NCBI GenBank assembly: GCA_964373815.1
Contig: CAYJWI010000013.1
Coordinates: 1-33,415 of the forward strand
Source of the DNA: UBA10205 sp964373815
Lineage (GTDB): Archaea; Iainarchaeota; Iainarchaeia; Iainarchaeales; Iainarchaeaceae
Length of the DNA stretch: 33,415 nt
Direction of reading: 5' to 3'
A model generated the notes under the pieces. That model was given only the letters and a program-made list of their open reading frames with translations. It did not search any database and had not been told where the DNA came from. This document shows positions 14,566 to 21,342 of the stretch, in pieces (the first letter of the stretch is position 1; each line of letters begins with the position of its first letter). The position numbers were made by a program, and so were the translations under genes.

Positions 14566-15624
14566 GTGGCCTTCATGGGAAAAATGTTTTTCGCGCTGCT
14601 CGCGGTAATGCTGCTTGCGGGCTGCAGCCAGCAGCCTGTACAGAATCCGCAGCAGCAGGGTGCGCAGGTGCAGCAAAAGCAGGTGCTCACCGTTTATACT
14701 TACGATTCAATGGTTTCAGAATACGGCCTCGGGCCAAAGGTCGTCCCGAAGTTCGAGGAGAAGTGCGGCTGCAAGGTTAACATGGTCTCGAAAGGCGATG
14801 CGGGGCAGGTCGTTGCCGCATTGAAGCTTGAAAAAAACAACACCAAAGCCGATGTCGTGATAGGGATTGACAATTCCCTGCTCTCAAGGGCTGTGCAGGC
14901 GGGTGTTCTTGAAAAGTTCACGCCGCGAAACATTTCGCTCGTGCCAGAGGCTTTGCGCTTTGATGCGGATGGCTATCTCACCCCATATGATTACGGCTAT
15001 TTCGCGTTCATTTACGATGCGGACAAGATTGATTTCCCGCTGGGCAGCTTCAATGCGATGCTCGACTCGAGGCTCAAGAACAGCATCGCAATCCAGAACC
15101 CGCGCACGTCTTCCCCCGGCCTTGGGCTTTTGCTCTGGACAGTGAGCGTTTACGGCGACCCGGGTTACAGGGAATTCTGGAAAGAGTTCAGGAAGAACGT
15201 GCTTACGGTTACCGACACCTGGGACAAGTCCGCAGGCCTCTTTGCGGCAAAGGAGGTGCCAATCTACTTCAGTTACACGACTTCGCCTCCTTATTACGTC
15301 CTCTTCGAGGACAACAACCACTTCCTCGCCGCAAGTTTTGAGGAAGGGCATTATGCGCAGATTGAGGGCATGGGGATAGTGAAGGGCGCGAAGCAGAAGA
15401 AGCTTGCGCAGGATTTCATAGAATTCTCGCTTGGAGAGGATTTCCAGAAGGAGATTCCCCTAAACCAGTACATGCTTCCCGTAAACAACGCCGTTGCGCT
15501 GCCCGAGGCTTTCGAAAAGTACGCGCCCATGCCAGCAAAGAAGCTGGAGCTCAATCCTGCGCTTGTTGAAGAAAAGCAAGAGGGCTGGATCTCGGAATGG
15601 GAAAAAATAATGGTTTCAGGTTAG
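14566..15624 (+). CDS. thiB: Thiamine ABC transporter substrate-binding lipoprotein
   Basis: An extracytoplasmic binding protein, 352 residues, of the family-1 ThiB/TbpA type that delivers thiamine, TMP or TPP to ThiPQ. The lipobox LLAGC puts the anchor Cys at C20. A Gln-rich linker (about 21-38) follows, then the core starting LTVYTYDS. FSYTTSPPYY and the NQYMLPVN segment near the C-terminus resemble ThiB. The GTG start at 14566 is taken; ATG at 14575 is an alternative and keeps the same signal. A GGGAGG lies at 14543-14548, rather far upstream. Downstream thiP starts inside its last codons. Confidence 0.93.
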   Translation: MAFMGKMFFALLAVMLLAGCSQQPVQNPQQQGAQVQQKQVLTVYTYDSMVSEYGLGPKVVPKFEEKCGCKVNMVSKGDAGQVVAALKLEKNNTKADVVIGIDNSLLSRAVQAGVLEKFTPRNISLVPEALRFDADGYLTPYDYGYFAFIYDADKIDFPLGSFNAMLDSRLKNSIAIQNPRTSSPGLGLLLWTVSVYGDPGYREFWKEFRKNVLTVTDTWDKSAGLFAAKEVPIYFSYTTSPPYYVLFEDNNHFLAASFEEGHYAQIEGMGIVKGAKQKKLAQDFIEFSLGEDFQKEIPLNQYMLPVNNAVALPEAFEKYAPMPAKKLELNPALVEEKQEGWISEWEKIMVSG

Positions 15625-17207
15625 TAGGCAAGGCCCTTCTGCTCGCTTTTTTCGCGCTCTTCTTCATTTACCCTCTGGCATCAGTTTTTCTCGCGGCGCT
15701 TTCGGACAATTTCTCATTTGCAAAACTTTTCTCGGTGATTTTTTCCAATTCGCGCCTGCTCTGGAATTCCTTTTCGCAGGCTCTCCTCTCAACTATTTTC
15801 GCTGTGCTACTAGGCTTTCCGGCGGGCTATCTCATCGCGAGGCGCGATTTCCCATTCAAGAGGGCCCTCAAGGCGTTTTCTTTAGTGCCTTTTGTTTTCC
15901 CTTCGATTCTAGTGGTGCTCTCCTTCATTTTGGTGTTCGGGAACAATGGCTGGATCAATTCCCTGCTCAAAAGCTTTTTCGGCGAGGGGGCACAAGTGCA
16001 GTTCCTCTACGGCTTTTCTGGGATAATCCTTGCCCACGCGTTCTACAATTTTCCGCTCATAATGCGCTTTGTCTGTTCGGCTTGGGAGAGCACAGATGTC
16101 CAGATGGATGAGGCCGCGAAGACCCTCGGCGCGGACAGGTGGCGCAGGTTTATGAATGTGACGCTTCCGCAGCTGCTGCCCGGCCTTCTTGCTGGCGCCA
16201 CGCTGGTTTTCATTTACTGCTTCATGAGCTTTGCAATCGTGCTCTCGCTCGGAAGCCTCAAGTTTTCCACTTTCGAGGTGGAGATTTACAGGCAGGTTTC
16301 GAGGAACCTTGATTTCGGCCTCGGTGCCGGGCTCGCGCTCTTCCAGTTCCTGCTCCTCGCGACGGTTTCGCTGCTCTATGTTTTCTGCACGCGCAAACTT
16401 TCCATAAAACACCAGCAGTACCCAAGGCCGGTCCGGAAATTGTCGCCGTTTTCCCTTGCCGGGGCGGCGGAATCCTTTTTCATCCTCTGCATCGTAGGTT
16501 TTGTGCTACTCCCACTCCTTTCGCTTGTTGTTTTCGCTTTCGCCGACCCCTCCACTGGCTCTTTCACCCTAAAGGCGTTCGAGAAAATATTTTTCGCGCC
16601 AAGCGGCCTTTTTGAGACAACACCCCTCACTTCAATTTTCTACAGCCTCCTGCTCGCAACCATAGCTTCAATAATCGCAACCGTTATGGGTCTGCTTGCC
16701 TCGCTCAAGCAGACAAGGATAGGCGCGGTTGACCTGCTCCTCGGCGCTTCCGCCGCGGTTTCCGTAATAACCCTAGGTTTTGGCTATTACATAGGCTTTG
16801 GCTCTGGCAACCTGCTTGTGATTGCGATAGGGCACTGCGTGCTCGCATTCCCGTTCGCATACAGGGCTATAAGCAATTCCCTTGCAAAAATAGATTCTGA
16901 AAGCATCGATGCGGCAAAAACCCTTGGGGCAAATGATTTGGAAATTTTCAGGCACGTGCAATTCCCGAGGATTAAGGGCAGCCTGCTAGTTTCCATGGCT
17001 TTCTCGTTCGCGGTCTCGCTTGGCGAACTCGGCCTTGTGCTCCTGCTCTATGACGGGGTATACGCAACGATGCCAGTTTACATCTACCGCCTGCTCTCGG
17101 TTTTCGACATCGCGGCGGCCACGGCAATGGGCCTCATACTTGTGTTCATAAGCTTTGCCTGCTTTTATGTAATCGAGCGCTTTTCCCCGGGCGGGGCGAT
17201 GTCATGA
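15597..17207 (+). CDS. thiP: Thiamine ABC transporter permease (fused two-domain)
   Basis: An integral membrane permease of 536 residues with about 12 helices in two homologous halves, the usual ThiP layout. Each half has an EAA loop that contacts the ATPase: DEAAKTLGADRWRRF from 171 and DAAKTLGANDLEIF from 438. The ATG start overlaps the thiB end by 28 nt, and thiQ overlaps its own end by 4 nt, so translation is coupled. The fusion and the flanking genes support thiamine rather than iron, although FbpB-type iron permeases share this fold. Confidence 0.93.
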   Translation: MGKNNGFRLVGKALLLAFFALFFIYPLASVFLAALSDNFSFAKLFSVIFSNSRLLWNSFSQALLSTIFAVLLGFPAGYLIARRDFPFKRALKAFSLVPFVFPSILVVLSFILVFGNNGWINSLLKSFFGEGAQVQFLYGFSGIILAHAFYNFPLIMRFVCSAWESTDVQMDEAAKTLGADRWRRFMNVTLPQLLPGLLAGATLVFIYCFMSFAIVLSLGSLKFSTFEVEIYRQVSRNLDFGLGAGLALFQFLLLATVSLLYVFCTRKLSIKHQQYPRPVRKLSPFSLAGAAESFFILCIVGFVLLPLLSLVVFAFADPSTGSFTLKAFEKIFFAPSGLFETTPLTSIFYSLLLATIASIIATVMGLLASLKQTRIGAVDLLLGASAAVSVITLGFGYYIGFGSGNLLVIAIGHCVLAFPFAYRAISNSLAKIDSESIDAAKTLGANDLEIFRHVQFPRIKGSLLVSMAFSFAVSLGELGLVLLLYDGVYATMPVYIYRLLSVFDIAAATAMGLILVFISFACFYVIERFSPGGAMS

Positions 17208-17968
17208 AACTCAAAATGCAGGGCATTCGCATTTCATTCCCCGGCTGGGAAATGGATGATTTTTCCCTCGAGGCGCCTTCGGGCTCCTTCACTTCCATTG
17301 TGGGCCCAAGCGGCTGCGGGAAGAGCACGATTCTGCGCGCAATCGCAGGCCTAGAGGCTCCACAAAAGGGGAAGGTTTTTTTCGGCGCAAAGGAAGTCAC
17401 TTCCACCCCCGCAGAGGAGCGGGACGTCGGCCTCGTTTTCCAGGGCGACGCCCTCTTTTCCCACATAAATGTTTTTGACAATGTCGCATTCGGGCCGAGG
17501 ATGAAAAAAGAAAAAAACATTGAAGGGAAAGTCGCCTCCGCACTATCCCTCGTGCACCTTGCAGGTTTTGAAAAAAGGGACACCACCACCCTTAGCGGTG
17601 GTGAGAAGAAGAGGGTCGCCATCGCGCGCGCCCTTGCGTTCAGCCCGAAAATCCTGCTCCTCGACGAGCCTCTCGCAGGCCTCGACGCGAACCTGCGGGA
17701 AAAAATGAAATCGCTGCTCCGCGAGCTCTCGCAGAAAACCGGCCTCACCACAATAATGGTCACGCACGACATCGAGGACGCGTTTTCACTGAGCGGGCGG
17801 ATAGTTGCAATGAGCAGGGGGAAAGTCGAGCAGGAAGGAAAACCTTTCGAATTGCTCCTGCGCCCGAAAACGCGGTTCGTGAAAGAGTTTTTCTCTTCCT
17901 ACGCGCTAGAGAAAAAGGGCGGGAAGTACTTCATCCTGAAGAAGGGCAATTACAGGAAAATAAAGTAA
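17204..17968 (+). CDS. thiQ: Thiamine ABC transporter ATPase
   Basis: The ATPase of the importer, 254 residues. Walker A is GPSGCGKST (34-42), the Q-loop Q80 in VFQGD, signature LSGGE (130-134), Walker B ILLLDEP (150-156), D-loop AGLDA, and the switch His H188 in VTHD. The C-terminal ~40 residues (RPKTRFVKEFF onward) are a short extension without a TOBE domain, as in ThiQ. ATG overlaps the thiP stop by 4 nt. It is the last gene of the thiamine cassette and is convergent with hicA. Confidence 0.94.
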   Translation: MKLKMQGIRISFPGWEMDDFSLEAPSGSFTSIVGPSGCGKSTILRAIAGLEAPQKGKVFFGAKEVTSTPAEERDVGLVFQGDALFSHINVFDNVAFGPRMKKEKNIEGKVASALSLVHLAGFEKRDTTTLSGGEKKRVAIARALAFSPKILLLDEPLAGLDANLREKMKSLLRELSQKTGLTTIMVTHDIEDAFSLSGRIVAMSRGKVEQEGKPFELLLRPKTRFVKEFFSSYALEKKGGKYFILKKGNYRKIK

Positions 17969-18016
17969 CTTAGGATTTTCATTTTGTGGCCGGCCTAACT
18001 TGAAGGGGCGTAATCT

Positions 18017-18238
18017 TTACTCTAGAAGCTCCACAAATTCTTTCTTTTGCATTTTCAAGTCTTTCTTGATGATTTTGTTGAGAAGGCCTTCCCAGATTGG
18101 CTCATTGCCATGAACAGGAACGCTTGTTTTTCTTCCGTCTGGATGCGAGAATAGAAAATGGCTTCCCCGGATTCTTACCTGCTGAAAGCCCATAGATTCG
18201 ATTATCTTGATAAGCTTTTTTGCCGGAACCGGCTTCAA
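18017..18238 (-). CDS. hicA: HicA-type mRNA interferase toxin
   Basis: A 73-residue toxin with a dsRBD-like fold that cleaves mRNA. The catalytic His is H27 in RIRGSHFLFSH, followed by PDGRKTSVPVH, all typical of HicA/YcfA. The length is normal. It begins 3 nt after the hicB stop, so order is antitoxin then toxin, the reverse of the commonest hicAB order but well known. The complete active site suggests a functional toxin held by HicB. Confidence 0.93.
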   Translation of the reverse strand: MKPVPAKKLIKIIESMGFQQVRIRGSHFLFSHPDGRKTSVPVHGNEPIWEGLLNKIIKKDLKMQKKEFVELLE

Positions 18239-18241
18239 GTT

Positions 18242-18463
18242 TTACACCTCGACAACTTGAACTCCGACAAAACTGGTCTGCTGGATTTCCCCCTGGTCTT
18301 CAAGGCACAGTTCAATTACTCCCTTAATCCTCTTGAGAAGCTCATCCATGGTTTTTGCCTGTGTATGGCAGGCTTCAAGCTCTGGCACATCTGCAACAAG
18401 CCAGCCACCCCTATCTTTTTCTATGACAACAGTAAAAGCCCGCTTTTCCTTCAAACTAACCAC
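18242..18463 (-). CDS. hicB: HicB-type antitoxin (short form)
   Basis: A 73-residue partial RNase H-like HicB domain. FTVVIEKDRGGWLVADVPELEACHTQAKT is family-typical (shown in two parts: the strand FTVVIEKD then GWLVADVPEL), and a helix MDELLKRIKGVIELCL follows. There is no C-terminal DNA-binding domain, so autoregulation would need the complex itself. GTG start at 18463. An ATATAAAT box (about 18488-18496 on the minus strand) sits about 25 nt upstream, and an AGTATACT palindrome (18465-18472) overlaps the expected transcription start, a plausible operator. Confidence 0.9.
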   Translation of the reverse strand: MVSLKEKRAFTVVIEKDRGGWLVADVPELEACHTQAKTMDELLKRIKGVIELCLEDQGEIQQTSFVGVQVVEV

Positions 18464-18464
18464 C

Positions 18465-18472
18465 AGTATACT
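18465..18472. promoter_or_regulatory. Palindrome AGTATACT at the hicBA start, candidate operator
   Basis: A perfect 8-bp palindrome directly before the hicB GTG codon, between it and the ATATAAAT promoter box. A repressor bound here would block a leaderless transcript. The palindrome is short, so chance occurrence cannot be excluded. Confidence 0.4.
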
Positions 18473-18527
18473 ATGTCCCGAAACGCAATTTATATGTTAC
18501 TGTTACTTGACATGGCCAAAGATTCAC

Positions 18528-18720
18528 CTTTATAAAGAGCTAAAGCCACCTTCGCTTTTGGCCCCGCCGTGTTGGGCTTCGGTCATTGCCTGGCTTGGGT
18601 GGCGGGAGCAATGGTTAAAATACGAACCATCATCTAGTTTTTCAGGATGAGGGAAAAAATGGGAGGAAAACGCGTTGTTAACACCCCACAAATTCAGGGT
18701 ATGGGACGAGAGTTAACACC
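18528..18720 (+). repeat. Noncoding element copy A (~190 nt), possible small RNA gene
   Basis: This gap between hicB and the next gene aligns in order and spacing with 20401-20590. Shared blocks: CTTTATAAAG (18528-18537), a CTTCGCTTTTG-like block (near 18550), TTCGGTCAT (18578-18586), GGAGCAA/GGTT..AAAATACGAAC (about 18605-18627), TTGTTAACACC (18675-18685), and AGTTAAC (18711-18717). Spacings agree within 2 nt. CTTTATAAAG could be its TATA box. CATTGC (18584-18589) can pair with GCAATG (18608-18613) in this copy. No reading frame is conserved. Confidence 0.55.
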
Positions 18721-18798
18721 CACCGATTCCGAAAGGGAGATGACGATTTAACTCAACTCTGACTGCCCAAATACCTATTATGATTAATATCTGTTGAT

Positions 18799-19242
18799 TC
18801 ATGGCATTGGCTTACGAAATGATTTGTTCGGTTTCTTTCTTCTGAATTCTCTTAAACGCTCTAATGTCTTCTTTGCACCAGTCACAGATTCTTTCATAAC
18901 TCCAGACTTAATTAGTCGTGGAAGTTTTTGAAACAAAATCAAAACTTGATTCCTTTGAATTGTTTTAGGGTCAGTCATTTGACTAATTCTAATTGCAATT
19001 ACATCAAGAGATTTGATACGAGATTTACCAGCATCAGTAACGTATCTAAGTAACTCTTTTTCTCTTGCCCATTGGGTGTAAGTTTTAACTGGCAACTCTC
19101 TGTTCCATTGAGCAAAACCATTTTTGTCATTATGTAAAACAAAATCATGAAATCTGCCAGTATACTGGTCGTGATAATACTCCTCAGATATTCCTGTGAC
19201 TGGATCTATTTTTTGTTTTTTCCGAACTTCATCTTCATTCAT
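18799..19242 (-). CDS. Hypothetical protein of the toxin-antitoxin island
   Basis: A 147-residue basic, soluble protein that I do not recognise. It opens with a charged segment (MNEDEVRKKQKIDPVTG), has aromatic-rich SEEYYHDQYTGRFHDFV at 19-35, then helical segments, and ends in a lysine/arginine-rich tail (RRKKPNKSFRKPMP), which hints at nucleic-acid binding. AT-rich codon use differs from the GC-rich genes on either side of the island, consistent with transfer. A TATA-like AAATATAATG lies 25-35 nt before the ATG. No partner gene is obvious. Confidence 0.55.
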   Translation of the reverse strand: MNEDEVRKKQKIDPVTGISEEYYHDQYTGRFHDFVLHNDKNGFAQWNRELPVKTYTQWAREKELLRYVTDAGKSRIKSLDVIAIRISQMTDPKTIQRNQVLILFQKLPRLIKSGVMKESVTGAKKTLERLREFRRKKPNKSFRKPMP

Positions 19243-19303
19243 TTGATTTTATTTGTTGTCTGGAACATTATATTTGATTATCGTGATGATGAATCGCCTA
19301 ATT

Positions 19304-19313
19304 CTTTATAAAG
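19304..19313. repeat. CTTTATAAAG palindrome, third copy in the island
   Basis: A perfect 10-bp palindrome identical to those at 18528-18537 and 20401-20410. Here it overlaps the stop codon of the gene at 19306 and lies upstream of the gene at 18799. It may serve as a two-way TATA box. Confidence 0.35.
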
Positions 19314-19563
19314 AGGATTTTGTCCGCCCTCTGTTTGTTGCTTTGATGTAGCCAGTTACAAGTTTGCTCCATAGGTGCAGTGTTTTTCCCCTTATTTCCT
19401 TGTTGATTTTGACGCATTTTTTGCATGTTTGGGTAAATCTGAAGTTTTCCTCTTCGCTTGCATCATGAACTATTTTGTGCTTGTTGCATAGATTCCATGC
19501 AACCGCAAGGTCTTCCATTACATCAAGCTCCTTGTTAGTCACTTCAACAGTCACTTTCACCAT
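19306..19563 (-). CDS. Hypothetical small protein of the toxin-antitoxin island
   Basis: An 85-residue protein from ATG 19563; a GTG at 19599 would add 12 residues but falls inside an inverted repeat (19591-19620). The sequence is helical and charged: VTVEVTNKELDVMEDLAVAW near the start, a TCKKC pair in the middle, then HLWSKLVTGYIKATNRGR. The two close Cys with nearby His could bind metal. I recognise no family. It follows the RelE-like gene on the same strand, so it may be part of that unit or a separate gene. Confidence 0.5.
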   Translation of the reverse strand: MVKVTVEVTNKELDVMEDLAVAWNLCNKHKIVHDASEEENFRFTQTCKKCVKINKEIRGKTLHLWSKLVTGYIKATNRGRTKSSL

Positions 19564-19590
19564 TTTCTCAATCCTTTCAAGGCAGCGCTG

Positions 19591-19620
19591 GGTGACCACA
19601 AATCATGGGCTGTGGTTACC
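19591..19620. promoter_or_regulatory. 10-bp inverted repeat (9/10) between two island genes
   Basis: GGTGACCACA at 19591-19600 and TGTGGTTACC at 19611-19620 are inverted repeats with one mismatch and a 10-nt spacer. The repeat falls between the stop of the RelE-like gene and the ATG of the next gene on the minus strand. It could be an operator for that gene or a transcription-attenuating hairpin. Confidence 0.45.
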
Positions 19621-19631
19621 TTTGGCTACAT

Positions 19632-19985
19632 TCAGCTTGTTTTGTACCTGAATCGCCTGTCATAATTCTTGTGGTCGAACCATTCAAGTATCACTGATAG
19701 TATTCCCACTTCGCTTCCCCTAAGTGTATAGATTAGCCGCCAGCCATTCGGCAGGTCGTATTTGTAGAGGTTGTTTACGCCATATTTTTGCACGTATTCT
19801 TTTGGGATTAGCCGCTTTGGCAATGGTATTCCAACTCGCGGGTTTTTCTTCAAGTCTTCCACTGCTCTTGATATGAACTCATGCAATTCACGGTCTTCAA
19901 ACTTCCCGGATTCAAGGGCGTCATAAGCCTCTTTTGTCTTTTCGTCAACGAAGACTACAAATATTTTCCTGTTGTCGGTTTTCAT
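19632..19985 (-). CDS. RelE/ParE-superfamily toxin-like protein
   Basis: A 117-residue protein with the RelE-like pattern: an N-terminal helical region with EFISRAVEDLKKNPRVG (36-52), then strands NNLYKYDLPNGWRLIYTLRG (71-90) and a C-terminal VILEWFDHKNYDRRFRY. The GWRLIY and HKNYDRRF segments are usual for archaeal RelE-like proteins that act at the ribosome. Its ATG overlaps the stop of the preceding small gene by 4 nt, as expected for antitoxin-toxin pairs. Whether it cleaves mRNA is not certain; the basic and aromatic C-terminal residues are consistent. Confidence 0.75.
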   Translation of the reverse strand: MKTDNRKIFVVFVDEKTKEAYDALESGKFEDRELHEFISRAVEDLKKNPRVGIPLPKRLIPKEYVQKYGVNNLYKYDLPNGWRLIYTLRGSEVGILSVILEWFDHKNYDRRFRYKTS

Positions 19986-20272
19986 TTTATCACTAGATGT
20001 TTCTTGCTTAAAATTTCCCTTACCCCTTCAGGGTCCCAAATCCAGATTATGGAGCCATCTTTTTCTACCAGTATTTTGCCAGAATATTCCAAGTAGCCAA
20101 TTATAGTGTTGAACGTCTGGTACATCATTTTTTTGGGAAGGCTTTTCCAGAGCTTAGCCTTGGTCGGATAATCCTTGGCATTACGGATTGCTTCCTCTAC
20201 CATCAGGACAGTATCCAATCTTGGGTAACGAAGAATGTTTTCCTGTTTGAAAATTGCGGATGTTTTAGGCAT
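19982..20272 (-). CDS. Probable antitoxin partner, helix-turn-helix-like
   Basis: A 96-residue protein directly upstream of, and overlapping by 4 nt, the RelE-like gene. Helical segments (DTVLMVEEAIRNAKDYP, KAKLWKSLP, MMYQTFNTIIGYLEYSG) followed by a beta hairpin (KILVEKDGSIIWIWDP) have the shape of a winged helix. That fits a DNA-binding antitoxin. I know this type of small protein as a frequent neighbour of archaeal RelE-like genes, without a firm family name. A TATCAATTGATA palindrome between its TATA-like box and start supports autoregulation. Confidence 0.65.
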   Translation of the reverse strand: MPKTSAIFKQENILRYPRLDTVLMVEEAIRNAKDYPTKAKLWKSLPKKMMYQTFNTIIGYLEYSGKILVEKDGSIIWIWDPEGVREILSKKHLVIK

Positions 20273-20283
20273 AAAACCACTTA

Positions 20284-20295
20284 TATCAATTGATA
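20284..20295. promoter_or_regulatory. 12-bp perfect palindrome TATCAATTGATA, candidate operator
   Basis: The palindrome lies 12 nt before the ATG of the antitoxin-like gene and just downstream (minus strand) of a TTTAAATA TATA-like box at about 20300-20309. That is where a repressor would block transcription start. The gene's own winged-helix-like product is the natural candidate. Confidence 0.55.
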
Positions 20296-20400
20296 CAATA
20301 GTTTATTTAAACGTTTCTGGTTATCACCGGAATACATGCCGGGACTTATTTCCGCGATAACTTTCCGCTAGGCAGAAATTCTTTATAAATAATTTTTCCT

Positions 20401-20590
20401 CTTTATAAAGAAATTATCCTTCCCCACGCTTTGTTCCTTGCCGTTTTTCATTTCGGTCATCGCCGATTTCAAGCCACCGGAGCAAGGTTGAAATATACGA
20501 ACTACTGACAGTACTTCATGAATTGTTGTGGGTGGCAAAAAAGGCAATTGTCAACACCTTGGAAAAATGGCAAAGGGACAAAGTTAACGC
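20401..20590 (+). repeat. Noncoding element copy B (~190 nt), possible small RNA gene
   Basis: Diverged copy of 18528-18720 in the same orientation. Shared blocks: CTTTATAAAG (20401-20410), ACGCTTTG (near 20426), TTTCGGTCATCGCC (20451-20464), CCGGAGCAAGGTTGAAATATACGAAC split around 20477-20502, TTGTCAACACC (20548-20558), AGTTAAC (20582-20588). Spacings between blocks match copy A within 2 nt. Upstream, 20381-20389 has a second TTTATAAAT box. The copies flank the block 18799-20272. No conserved ORF is seen on either strand. Confidence 0.55.
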
Positions 20591-20608
20591 ACTTTGAATC
20601 CTTGCGTT

Positions 20609-21283
20609 TTAAGGAAATCCCTGCCTAAACCCGCTCTTGCCCTTGAGCGGCACGAAAGCGAACATCTGGCTCTCGAGCGTTCTCTTTACCGGCTTGCCGT
20701 CCTTCTTCATGAGTATTTCCATTATCTGCGTCCCCTCATCGCCTACGGGCGCGACAATCCTTCCCCCTTCCTTTAGCTGGTTGAAAAGTTCTTTTGGTAT
20801 GAAAGGGCAGGCGCAGCTGATTATGATGCGCTCGAAAGGCGCTTTCTCCGCCCAGCCCTGCGCTCCGTCGCCGGTTCTCACCTCCGCGTTCCCTATTTTT
20901 TCCTTTTTGAGATTTTTCACCGCTTTTTTTGCGAGCAATTCGATTATCTCAACGCCGAAAACCTCTCCCTTCGCCCCGACGATTTTCGAGAGAAGGGCGA
21001 GCACATAGCCAGAGCCCGAGCCGACTTCGAGCACCTTCATTCCCATGCCAGCATTCAGGAGCTCGAGCATCACCGCAATCGTGCTCGGCTGCGAAATCGT
21101 CTGGTTCATCCCTATCGTGACAGCGTTGTCGTCATAGGAGTATTCCTTGAGGTTTTCTGGCAAAAAATTTTCCCGCGAGACCGAGAGGAACGCGTTTTTC
21201 ACTTCAAGGGTTTTTATCGCAAAACCCGACATGTACTCGACTAGCTGCCTTCTCTTGGATTCGAAAATCTCCTTTCCTGGCAT
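20609..21283 (-). CDS. pcm: Protein-L-isoaspartate O-methyltransferase
   Basis: A SAM-dependent repair enzyme that methylates isoaspartyl residues in damaged proteins. From ATG 21283 it has 224 residues, typical; ATG 21301 would add six. The substrate-side motif is MNQTISQPSTIAVML, and SAM motif I is LEVGSGSGY. GGRIVAPVGDEGTQ near the C-terminus is also conserved. It is the last gene of an apparent minus-strand operon after the lipid synthase and the HTH regulator, with a gap of about 60 nt to the regulator. Confidence 0.95.
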   Translation of the reverse strand: MPGKEIFESKRRQLVEYMSGFAIKTLEVKNAFLSVSRENFLPENLKEYSYDDNAVTIGMNQTISQPSTIAVMLELLNAGMGMKVLEVGSGSGYVLALLSKIVGAKGEVFGVEIIELLAKKAVKNLKKEKIGNAEVRTGDGAQGWAEKAPFERIIISCACPFIPKELFNQLKEGGRIVAPVGDEGTQIMEILMKKDGKPVKRTLESQMFAFVPLKGKSGFRQGFP

Positions 21284-21342
21284 CTTTTTTCCATGATGCA
21301 TAATTCCACTTTCACGGTTTTGCCGAAATGGCCACCCGCGGA

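Noticed and set aside
18730..18775. Second C/D RNA around GATGAC and CTGA
   Set aside because: There is only one weak C-like box, no C'/D' pair, and no terminal stem.
19284..19293. GTGATGATGA as box C of an sRNA
   Set aside because: No D box or terminal stem within the right distance.
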